From Herbaspirillum sp. (lineage in GTDB: Bacteria > Pseudomonadota > Gammaproteobacteria > Burkholderiales > Burkholderiaceae_D), in contig JAFAMT010000293.1 of assembly GCA_019233085.1 (NCBI GenBank), positions 1 through 33,779 of the forward strand: a stretch of DNA of 33,779 bases, in the 5' to 3' direction. Positions 23,412 through 31,054 of this stretch are shown here, piece after piece. Numbering within the stretch: the stretch's first letter is position 1; every line of letters begins with the position of its first letter. A program made the position numbers and the translations under genes. The notes below the pieces were generated by a model. The model saw only the letters and a program-made list of their open reading frames with translations. It was not told the DNA's origin and ran no database searches.

Positions 23412-24889
23412 TGCGCCACCTTGGCGGTGTCGGCCGTGGCCACCGGTGCGGCATCGGTTTCCAGGCCACCGCCCAGCGCGGTCTGCAGGGTGGCGTAGGC
23501 CGAGAGCTGCTGGGCCTGCAGCTGCTGCACGATCTGCTGCTGGCGCAGCCACTGGGTCTGTGCGCGCAAGACATTGAGGTAATCGGTCAGGCCGCGCTGG
23601 TAGGCGCGGGTGGCGAAATCGAGGTTCTTCTGGGCGGCCAGCACCGATTCATGCGCCTGTTGCTGCTGGCGCACCACCGATTGCAGCGTCACGACCTGGT
23701 CGGCAATGCCCTTCAAGGCTTGCGAAAGCAGGGCGTTGTAGTGCTCCACTTCCAGGTCGTAGCCAGCGCTGGCCGCACCCAGCTGGCCACGCAGGCGGCC
23801 ACCCTCGAAGATGGGCAGCGAGATCGCCGGGCCATAGGTGGTCTGCATGTTGGGGCCGCTGAGGAAGGAGAACAGGCCGCCACCGGCAGCCGTGGGGCCG
23901 ATGCCGGCCAGCAGGTTGATGTTGGGATAGAAGGCCGCCTTGGCCACGGCAATGCCCTTGGCGGCCGCCTGCACGCGCCAGCGCGCCGCGCTGATGTCGG
24001 GCCGGCGCCCCACCAGGTCGGCTGGCAGGGCGCTGGGCAGGCCAATGGCGCTTTGCAGGGCCAGGGTCGGGCGGGTGATGCCATCGGCCGCACCGGGGCC
24101 GGCGCCCAGCAGGGCGGCCAGCTGGTTGCGGATCAGGGCGATGCTCTCCTGCAGGGCTTCGATCTGGCGTCGTGTTTCCGGTAGCGAGGCCTCGGCCTGG
24201 GTGATCTCCAGCTGCGTGCCCAGGCCACCCTTGAAGCGGCGGTGCGCCAGGTCCAGGATCTTCTGCTCTTCGCGCAGCATGGCCTCGGTGTTGTCCAGCA
24301 GGCCGTATTGCAGCGCCAGTTGCACGTAGGTGCGCACCACATTGCCTTCCAGGTCGAGCTGGGCGGCGCGGCCATCGGCGGCCACGGCGTGCAGCTCGTC
24401 CTCGGCGCGTTCGGTGGCGTTCTTGTTGCGATCCCACAGGTCGACGTTGTAGGCCAGGCCCAGGGTGGCGGTATTGTTCCAGGTCAGCTTGTCGCGGAAG
24501 CTGGCGCCATAGTAGACGTTGTCGGACCAGTCCTTGCGTCCCACCGACACATCCAGCTGGGCGCTGGGCAGCTCGCCGGCATGCGCGACCACGGCCATGG
24601 ACTGCGCCTGGCGTACCCGCGCCGCGGCGGTGGCCATGCTGGGATTGTCAGCCACGGCACGCGTGACCAGCTGATCCAGCTGCGCATCGCCATAGGCCTG
24701 CCACCAGGACCGCTGCGGCCAGCCGGCCTCGGCACCGGCCTGGCGGATGGCCTGGCCGACGTCCAGTACGGCCACGTCGCGTACCTGGGATTGCGGATGG
24801 ATGCCCCCTTGGTCGGCGCAGCCGGCGATTGTCAGCGATAGCGCAATGACGGTCAGGGCGGACAGTGTGGGGAGTGCGATGCGTTTCAT
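23408..24889 (-). CDS. NodT/OprM-type outer membrane efflux lipoprotein
   Basis: Outer membrane factor of about 493 aa (TolC superfamily, NodT subfamily). The signal peptide ends in a lipobox (SLTIAGC), so the mature protein should be acylated at Cys. Two OEP repeats are visible as alternating helices and strands; QSMAVVAHAGELPSAQLDVSVG and AKAAFYPNINLLAGIG are the usual paired motifs. ATG 24889 is chosen over the track TTG four codons upstream because it gives a proper MKRIALPT signal start. First gene of the operon, so this system carries its own outer membrane exit, unlike E. coli aaeXAB. Confidence 0.92.
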   Translation of the reverse strand: MKRIALPTLSALTVIALSLTIAGCADQGGIHPQSQVRDVAVLDVGQAIRQAGAEAGWPQRSWWQAYGDAQLDQLVTRAVADNPSMATAAARVRQAQSMAVVAHAGELPSAQLDVSVGRKDWSDNVYYGASFRDKLTWNNTATLGLAYNVDLWDRNKNATERAEDELHAVAADGRAAQLDLEGNVVRTYVQLALQYGLLDNTEAMLREEQKILDLAHRRFKGGLGTQLEITQAEASLPETRRQIEALQESIALIRNQLAALLGAGPGAADGITRPTLALQSAIGLPSALPADLVGRRPDISAARWRVQAAAKGIAVAKAAFYPNINLLAGIGPTAAGGGLFSFLSGPNMQTTYGPAISLPIFEGGRLRGQLGAASAGYDLEVEHYNALLSQALKGIADQVVTLQSVVRQQQQAHESVLAAQKNLDFATRAYQRGLTDYLNVLRAQTQWLRQQQIVQQLQAQQLSAYATLQTALGGGLETDAAPVATADTAKVAQ

Positions 24890-25126
24890 GGAATTACCCA
24901 AAAAATATGCAAATATCAGATGGTATGTATTATATTTTGTAATTATTTTTCGAAAAATTCGCAGATTCGCAATTGTTTATCTCATTTTTTGAAATAATGA
25001 TTGCTCCATTTTGGGTAACAATGCTGTCATCCGCTGGTGCGTCAAATGCGAGTGTTTCAGGCAAGTTCAGCAGTTATAGCGCTGTTGTGGCATTTGGCAA
25101 AGCACTGGTTCACCGATAGGAAACCC
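24890..25126. promoter_or_regulatory. AT-rich divergent control region of the efflux operon and LysR gene
   Basis: This 237-bp gap is far more AT-rich than its surroundings. It holds a perfect 14-bp palindrome ATTTTTCGAAAAAT (24945-24958) and a direct repeat ATTCGCA-GATTCGCA just beside it. The layout (operon and LysR gene diverging) is the usual place for a LysR-type operator. I cannot fix the promoters. Confidence 0.55.
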
Positions 25127-26101
25127 ATGGATACCCTGCAAAACATGCGCGTCTTCGTGCGCGTGGTCGAGGCCGGCAGCTTCACCCAGGCGGCCCAGCA
25201 GATGAGCCTGACCACCGCCCACGTATCGCGCGCCGTGGCCGATCTGGAGCGCCACCTGCGCACCCGCCTGCTCAACCGCACCACCCGCCGCCTCGCCCTG
25301 ACCGAGGCAGGCGAGCGCTATCTGCTGCGTTGCCAGCAGATCATGTCCTATGTCGAGGAAGCCGAGGCCGAGGCGGGTGCTGCCTATGTGAAGCCCTCGG
25401 GCCGTTTGCGAATCCATGCGATGACCAGTTTTGGGCAGCGTTACGTGATCCCGGCCATTTCGGGCTACCAGAAGCGTTATCCGGATGTGGCCGTGGAACT
25501 GACCCTGGCCCAGCGCATCCCCGACATGCTCGACGAGGGTTATGACGTCTCGCTGGTGCTGGCGCGCGAACTGCCCGATTCGGGCTTGATCTACCGGCAG
25601 CTGGGGACCACCTTCAGCATGCTGTGCGCCTCGCCGGCCTATCTGGAGAAATACGGCGTCCCCCAGCAGCCGGCCGACCTGTTGCACCATGTCTGCCTGC
25701 AGCTGGTCAGCCCCATTTCACCGCTGGACGAATGGGTGCTGGAAGGTCCGGGCGGCGGGGCGGTGATCGCCGTGAAGAGCAACTTCCAGGTCAACGTGGC
25801 CGAGGCCATGCTGACTGCCATCCGCGAGGGCATGGGCGTGGGGGTCCTGCCCATCTATTCGGCCGTGGATGCCTTGCGCAGCGGCACCATCGTGCGGGTG
25901 TTGCCGCAGCACCGCCTGCAGAACATGGGGGTGTATGCCCTGTACCCGTCGCGCCAGTACCTGGACGCCAAGATCAGCACCTGGGTCGACTGGATGCATG
26001 CAAGCGTGGACAAGTCCTTGGAGGACGACCACCAGGCGCTGGACCGCCTGGGGAACCTGCGCGAGGAAATGCAGGGTGTGGCGGCGGGACGGGCCACCTA
26101 G
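25127..26101 (+). CDS. LysR-family regulator, AaeR-like by position
   Basis: LysR-type regulator of 324 aa. The N-terminal winged HTH is MDTLQNMRVFVRVVEAGSFTQAAQQMSLTTAHVSRAVADLERHLRTRLLNRTTRRLALTEAG (residues 1-62), followed by a linker helix and the periplasmic-binding-like effector domain from about residue 92 (SGRLRIHAMTSFGQRYVIPAI). The track start at 25037 is replaced by ATG 25127, with ATAGGAAA upstream, which gives the family N-terminus. It is divergent from the four-gene efflux operon and probably controls it, as AaeR does for aaeXAB; the ligand is likely an aromatic acid but cannot be read. Confidence 0.9.
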   Translation: MDTLQNMRVFVRVVEAGSFTQAAQQMSLTTAHVSRAVADLERHLRTRLLNRTTRRLALTEAGERYLLRCQQIMSYVEEAEAEAGAAYVKPSGRLRIHAMTSFGQRYVIPAISGYQKRYPDVAVELTLAQRIPDMLDEGYDVSLVLARELPDSGLIYRQLGTTFSMLCASPAYLEKYGVPQQPADLLHHVCLQLVSPISPLDEWVLEGPGGGAVIAVKSNFQVNVAEAMLTAIREGMGVGVLPIYSAVDALRSGTIVRVLPQHRLQNMGVYALYPSRQYLDAKISTWVDWMHASVDKSLEDDHQALDRLGNLREEMQGVAAGRAT

Positions 26102-26213
26102 CAAGATACGGGGGAGGGGGCGGCGTAATTGTCGATGTTGCAATCCCTCAGACCCGCCGGCATGCCGCCAATGGTCGACCTGATGCAGATCAAACCCGAC
26201 GGCACGATCATTG

Positions 26214-26240
26214 CTTGAAAATCAAACCGGCGGCCCAATT
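26214..26240 (+). promoter_or_regulatory. Sigma-32 heat-shock-type promoter of clpB
   Basis: CTTGAAA (26214-26220) is a perfect sigma-32 -35 element. After 12-13 bp follows GCCCAATT (26233-26240), close to the CCCCATNT -10 consensus. The expected start is near 26247, about 23 nt before the clpB ATG. clpB is a classic sigma-32 target, which supports the call. Confidence 0.75.
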
Positions 26241-26269
26241 TTCATACTATTGAAAAATTGGAGCGAACC

Positions 26270-28858
26270 ATGCGTCTCGACAAACTCACCACCAAATTGC
26301 AGGAAGCGCTGGCCGATGCGCAATCCCAGGCAGTCGGCCACGACAATCAATATATCGAACCGGTCCACCTCATCCTGGCGCTGCTGAACCAGGACGATGG
26401 CGGCGCGCGCTCGCTGTTGCAGCGCGCCGGCGTCAATGTGAACGGCCTCACCACTGCCTTGCAGGCGGCCCTGAAGCGCCTGCCGCAGGTCTCCGGCAAC
26501 GGCGGCGAAGTGCAGGTCGGCCGCGAGCTGATGGCCTTGCTCAACCTGGCCGACAAGGAAGCACAAAAGCATGGCGACCAGTTCGTCGCCAGCGAAATGG
26601 TGCTGCTGGGCCTGGTGGACGACAAGTCCGATGCCGGCCGTGCAGCGCGCGACAACGGTCTGGCCCGCAAGTCGCTGGAAGCGGCCATCAAGGCCGTGCG
26701 CGGCGGTGCCTCGGTGTCCTCGCAGCAGGACGAAGGCCAGCGCGAAGCCCTCAAGAAATACACCCTGGACCTGACCGAACGCGCCCGTGCCGGCAAGCTC
26801 GATCCGGTGATCGGCCGCGACGATGAAATCCGCCGCGCCATCCAGGTGCTGCAACGGCGCAGCAAGAACAACCCGGTGCTGATCGGCGAACCCGGCGTGG
26901 GCAAGACCGCCATCGTCGAAGGCCTGGCCCAGCGCATCGTCAACGGCGAGGTGCCGGATAGCCTCAAGTCCAAGCGCGTGCTGTCGCTGGACATGGCGGC
27001 CCTGCTGGCCGGCGCCAAGTATCGCGGCGAATTCGAGGAGCGCCTCAAGGCCGTCTTGAAGGAAATCGCCCAGGATGAAGGCCAGACCATCGTCTTCATC
27101 GATGAGCTGCACACCATGGTCGGTGCCGGCAAGGCCGAAGGCGCCATGGACGCCGGCAACATGTTGAAGCCGGCCCTGGCGCGCGGCGAACTGCATTGCG
27201 TGGGCGCCACCACCCTGGACGAGTATCGCCAGTACATCGAGAAGGATGCCGCCCTGGAGCGCCGCTTCCAGAAGATCCTGGTCGACGAGCCCAGCGTGGA
27301 AGCCACCATCGCCATCCTGCGTGGCTTGCAGGAGAAGTACGAGGTGCACCATGGCGTGGACATCACCGACCCGGCCATCGTGGCCGCGGCCGAGCTGTCG
27401 CACCGCTATATCACCGACCGCTTCCTGCCGGACAAGGCCATCGACCTGATCGACGAGGCCGCCTCCAAGATCAAGATCGAGATCGATTCCAAGCCGGAAG
27501 TGATGGACAAGCTGGACCGTCGCCTGATCCAGCTCAAGATCGAGCGCGAAGCCGTCAAGCGCGAGAAGGATGAAGCCTCGCAGAAGCGCCTGCAACTGAT
27601 CGAGGAAGAAATCCTCAAGCTTGAGCGCGAGTACGCCGACCTCGAAGAAATCTGGAAGGCCGAGAAATCGACCGCCCAGGGCGGCCAGCAACTGAAGGAA
27701 GAAATCGAGAAGGTGCGCCTGCAGATGGAGGAGGCCACCCGCAAGAGCGACTGGCAGAAGGTCTCGGAACTGAAGTACGGCAAGCTGGCCGAGCTGGAAG
27801 CCGCGCTGGAGGTGCAGAACAAGAAGGATGCCGCCGGTGTGACCGCCGAGAAGCCCAAGCTGGTGCGCACCCAGGTGGGCGCCGAGGAAATTGCCGAGAT
27901 CGTGGCCCGCGCCACCGGTATCCCGGTGTCACGGATGATGCAGGGCGAGCGTGAAAAACTGCTGCACATGGAAGACGTGCTGCACGAACGCGTGGTGGGC
28001 CAGGACGAGGCCATCGTGGCCGTATCCGACGCCATCCGCCGTTCGCGCGCCGGCCTGGGCGACCCCAGCAAGCCTTACGGTTCCTTCATGTTCCTGGGCC
28101 CCACCGGGGTGGGCAAGACCGAGCTGTGCAAGGCGCTGGCCTCCTACCTGTTCGACACCGAGGAGGCGATGATCCGCATCGACATGAGCGAGTTCATGGA
28201 GAAGCATTCCGTGGCCCGCCTGATCGGCGCGCCGCCGGGCTATGTGGGCTATGAAGAGGGCGGCTACCTGACCGAGGCGGTGCGGCGCAAGCCCTATAGC
28301 GTGATCCTGCTCGACGAGATCGAGAAGGCGCACCCGGATGTCTTCAACGTGCTGCTGCAGGTGCTCGACGATGGCCGCATGACCGATGGCCAGGGCCGTA
28401 CCGTGGACTTCAAGAACACGGTCATCGTGATGACCTCCAACCTGGGTTCGCACAAGATCCAGAGCATGGAAGACAGCGACCCGGCCCTGGTGAAGCTGGC
28501 CGTGATGGCCGAGGTGCGCACGCACTTCCGCCCGGAATTCATCAACCGGGTCGACGAGATCGTGGTCTTCCACGCGCTGGACGCCAAGAACATCGGCGCC
28601 ATCGCCAAGATCCAGCTGCGCATCCTGGAGCAGCGCCTGGCCAAGCTGGAGATCGGCCTGCAGATCAGTGAGGCCGGCTTGCAGAAGATCGCCGAGGCTG
28701 GCTTCGATCCGGTCTATGGTGCGCGCCCGCTCAAGCGTGCCATCCAGCAGGAGATCGAGAACCCGCTGTCCAAGCAGATCCTGGCCGGCAGCTTCGGCCC
28801 CAAAGATGTGGTGCATGTGGATGTACGCAATGGCCAGTTGAGCTTCGAGAAGCAATAA
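26270..28858 (+). CDS. clpB: ClpB disaggregase (Hsp100 AAA+ ATPase)
   Basis: Hexameric ATP-dependent disaggregase of 862 aa, acting with DnaK/DnaJ/GrpE on heat-aggregated proteins in the cytoplasm. Domains in order are: a Clp N domain (residues 1-145), AAA-1 with Walker A GEPGVGKT (206-213) and Walker B VFIDELHT, a coiled-coil middle domain (about 400-530), AAA-2 with Walker A GPTGVGKT (610-617) and Walker [13 protein letters not shown], and the C-terminal D2-small domain. The pore loop KYRGEFEER is present. The start is ATG 26270 with GGAG 7 nt upstream; the track's 26258 start is four codons longer. Full length. It has a sigma-32-like promoter and a strong terminator, so is probably monocistronic. 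Confidence 0.97.
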   Translation: MRLDKLTTKLQEALADAQSQAVGHDNQYIEPVHLILALLNQDDGGARSLLQRAGVNVNGLTTALQAALKRLPQVSGNGGEVQVGRELMALLNLADKEAQKHGDQFVASEMVLLGLVDDKSDAGRAARDNGLARKSLEAAIKAVRGGASVSSQQDEGQREALKKYTLDLTERARAGKLDPVIGRDDEIRRAIQVLQRRSKNNPVLIGEPGVGKTAIVEGLAQRIVNGEVPDSLKSKRVLSLDMAALLAGAKYRGEFEERLKAVLKEIAQDEGQTIVFIDELHTMVGAGKAEGAMDAGNMLKPALARGELHCVGATTLDEYRQYIEKDAALERRFQKILVDEPSVEATIAILRGLQEKYEVHHGVDITDPAIVAAAELSHRYITDRFLPDKAIDLIDEAASKIKIEIDSKPEVMDKLDRRLIQLKIEREAVKREKDEASQKRLQLIEEEILKLEREYADLEEIWKAEKSTAQGGQQLKEEIEKVRLQMEEATRKSDWQKVSELKYGKLAELEAALEVQNKKDAAGVTAEKPKLVRTQVGAEEIAEIVARATGIPVSRMMQGEREKLLHMEDVLHERVVGQDEAIVAVSDAIRRSRAGLGDPSKPYGSFMFLGPTGVGKTELCKALASYLFDTEEAMIRIDMSEFMEKHSVARLIGAPPGYVGYEEGGYLTEAVRRKPYSVILLDEIEKAHPDVFNVLLQVLDDGRMTDGQGRTVDFKNTVIVMTSNLGSHKIQSMEDSDPALVKLAVMAEVRTHFRPEFINRVDEIVVFHALDAKNIGAIAKIQLRILEQRLAKLEIGLQISEAGLQKIAEAGFDPVYGARPLKRAIQQEIENPLSKQILAGSFGPKDVVHVDVRNGQLSFEKQ

Positions 28859-28879
28859 GCGAAGCCCCGTGGTCATCGA

Positions 28880-28914
28880 CGGTGGATGTGCGCTTGCGCA
28901 TCCACCGTTTTTTT
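28880..28914 (+). terminator. Intrinsic terminator after clpB
   Basis: CGGTGGATGTGCGC-TT-GCGCATCCACCG followed by TTTTTTT forms a long stem with one bulged position. It begins about 20 nt after the clpB stop. Confidence 0.92.
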
Positions 28915-29268
28915 CGCCTGTAGTTCGGGGCGAGGTCATGATCAGCTTAGCGCTCGATGGAATGAATAATTGTCATACAACTAATTTAGTTGATCAAATG
29001 TTCATGAATCCGGTGCTGGTATGCTTCTCCTGGCAATGTTTCCTGTCTTGCATTGCAAAAATGATTCCCCAAGCCAGTGTGAATGTGATATTTACATCCA
29101 CCCAGGAAGATGTACCAAGCATGCAAGAACAGAGGTGCATCGTGGACAGGGGGCGCAGGCCCAAGCAGTGATCGCCAGGATGCCGAGGTGTCCGGGCAGT
29201 AAGGATTTCATGCTCAGGTTTGGATACGCTGGCAGCAGCGGTGAGCGCACTGAAGAAAGGGGGCGATC
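28915..29268 (+). promoter_or_regulatory. Upstream region of the diguanylate cyclase gene, with operator-like dyads
   Basis: This 354-bp gene-free stretch holds CAACTAATTTAGTTG (28978-28992, 7-bp perfect arms), followed at once by the palindrome TTGATCAA (28991-28998). The preceding TTGTCATA resembles one half of a Pho box, but the second half is missing. The rest (29000-29255) carries short ORFs without convincing protein character, including a 20-codon ORF from ATG 29213 ending in TGA 29270-29272 at the cyclase start. I could not fix a promoter. Confidence 0.4.
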
Positions 29269-31005
29269 CTGAAACAATCGTCCTTGCAACGGCTGTTCGT
29301 GCTGCCGTTCATCTTCCTGATGGCGTGCCTGGTGCTGACCATAGGATGGTTCCTCTACCGTGCCGGTGACGACGCCACCGAGGTATTGGCGCGTAATGCG
29401 CTGACCGAGGTGATGGGGCGGGTGAGCCAGTCCATCGATCGCCAGACCATGGGTGCGCGCGAAAGCCTCAACGTGGTGGCGCCGCCGCCGGTGCCGCCGG
29501 CTGAGCCTGGGCAAGCCCCGGCGGTACTGCCGTTCCCGACCGACCGCAAGCAGCTCGAGGAGCGGCTGTGGCTGGCCAATTCCCTGTTCGACGATCCCAG
29601 CTATGTCTACTTCGGCGGTGTCGACGGCAGCTTCATCGGGGTCAAGCAGGAAAGCCCCACTACCTTCATGTACAGCGTGCGCGAGCCGCAAGGCCAGAAC
29701 TACGTCTACCAGTTGCGCGGGCCCGGCACCGAGATGAAGCTCATCGCCACCCAGGACTACGAGCCGCGCCAACGCCCCTGGTATCTGCAGGCGGTGCAGC
29801 GGGGGCACGAGACCTGGTCATCGGTCTATGCCGATTTCCGCCTCAAGCACGTGCTGGGGATCAATCTCTCCAAGCCCATCTACGACGCCGACGGCAAGCT
29901 CATGGGCGTGGCCAACAGCAGTATCGGCTTGCAGCCGTTGAACAACCTGTTGCGCCAGTTGCCGCTGAGCGCCCATGGCGTGGCCTTCGTGACCGAGCTC
30001 AAGGGTGACATGATCGCCAGTTCGGTAGAGGAAGAGCTGTACCAGTTCACCGGGCAGCCGCCTGTGCTGCAGCGCTTCAATGCCAGCCAGAGCCAGTCGC
30101 CACTGGTGCAGCAGGCCTTTGAGGAGGTCCGGCGCCACCTGGCGATACATCGGCCAGAACCGGGCAAGCTGGAATTGCTCGGCGCGCGCCAGGAAGGCAG
30201 CAAGATCGAGGTGGCGTTCCGCCTGCATCACGACGAGGCCGGCCTCGACTGGCTGGCCATCAGTGCCGCGCCGCGCTCGGATTTCCTGGGATCGGTGACC
30301 AGCGGCATCTACCAGACGCTGTTGCTGGGCATGCTGGCGGTCTGCCTGACCTTCGTGATCGGTTTCCTGTTGCTGCGCTGGGTGCTGCGCGATATCCGCA
30401 AGCTGACTGCGGCGGCCAAGAGCATCGGCAATGGCAGCCCCTTCCCGGCGCTCAACATCGACCGCAACGACGAAATCGGCCAGCTGGCGCAGAGCTTCCA
30501 GGAAATGGAGCGCAACCTGCGCACCGACCGCCTCACCAATGTGCTCAATCGCGACTCGCTGATTGCGCAGATCGATTTCCGCCGCCGCAATGCCTCCGAA
30601 TCCAACCCCTTGCAGTTTGCCCTGCTGTTCGTCGACCTGGATCGCTTCAAGGCGGTCAACGACGAATTCGGTCATGACGAAGGGGATCGCGTTCTCATCG
30701 GCGTTGCCGAACGCCTGCAGCACACCTTGCGCCATGACGACTCGGTAGCTCGCTTCGGCGGCGACGAGTTCGTGGTCTACCTGCACGGGGTGAGTGATAT
30801 CGAGGTCGCGCGTGGTATCGCCGACAAGATCCGCCATGCCGTCAACAGGCCCATCGAGGGGCGTGATGGCAACCAGTACGTGATCGATGCCTCCTTCGGC
30901 ATCTCGCTCTATCCCGTTGACGGGCTGGATGTGGAAACCCTCTTGCGGGTAGCGGACTCGCGCATGTTCGACCAGAAGCGCTTGCACCGCATCCTGGCGG
31001 TCTGA
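29269..31005 (+). CDS. Membrane diguanylate cyclase (dCache-HAMP-GGDEF)
   Basis: Sensor cyclase of about 578 aa that should make cyclic di-GMP from GTP. Layout: TM1 (about residues 9-29), a periplasmic double-Cache-like sensor (about 40-340, with DYEPRQRPWYLQAVQRG and LSKPIYDADGKLMGVANSSIG), TM2 (about 346-372), HAMP (to about 420) and the GGDEF domain. The active site GGDEF is intact, and RHDD five residues before it is a canonical RxxD inhibitory site, so product feedback is expected. No EAL domain. The track starts at TTG 29284, but the only good ribosome site (AAAGGGGG, 29256-29263) is spaced 5 nt from CTG 29269, in frame. I therefore propose the rare CTG start. The ligand is unknown; dCache domains often bind amino or carboxylic acids. 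Confidence 0.88.
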   Translation: MKQSSLQRLFVLPFIFLMACLVLTIGWFLYRAGDDATEVLARNALTEVMGRVSQSIDRQTMGARESLNVVAPPPVPPAEPGQAPAVLPFPTDRKQLEERLWLANSLFDDPSYVYFGGVDGSFIGVKQESPTTFMYSVREPQGQNYVYQLRGPGTEMKLIATQDYEPRQRPWYLQAVQRGHETWSSVYADFRLKHVLGINLSKPIYDADGKLMGVANSSIGLQPLNNLLRQLPLSAHGVAFVTELKGDMIASSVEEELYQFTGQPPVLQRFNASQSQSPLVQQAFEEVRRHLAIHRPEPGKLELLGARQEGSKIEVAFRLHHDEAGLDWLAISAAPRSDFLGSVTSGIYQTLLLGMLAVCLTFVIGFLLLRWVLRDIRKLTAAAKSIGNGSPFPALNIDRNDEIGQLAQSFQEMERNLRTDRLTNVLNRDSLIAQIDFRRRNASESNPLQFALLFVDLDRFKAVNDEFGHDEGDRVLIGVAERLQHTLRHDDSVARFGGDEFVVYLHGVSDIEVARGIADKIRHAVNRPIEGRDGNQYVIDASFGISLYPVDGLDVETLLRVADSRMFDQKRLHRILAV

Positions 31006-31054
31006 TGCTGCTGCGGGTGCCGTGGTGATGTGATGCCGCACCTGGCGGCCAGGG

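Noticed and set aside
21213-23498. 761-aa plus-strand ORF opposite the AaeB-like gene
   Set aside because: Shadow of a clear FUSC gene; Gly/Gln/His-rich, with no signal or domain.
28971-28982. Pho box upstream of the diguanylate cyclase
   Set aside because: Only one TTGTCATA-like half is present; no second half lies 11 bp away.
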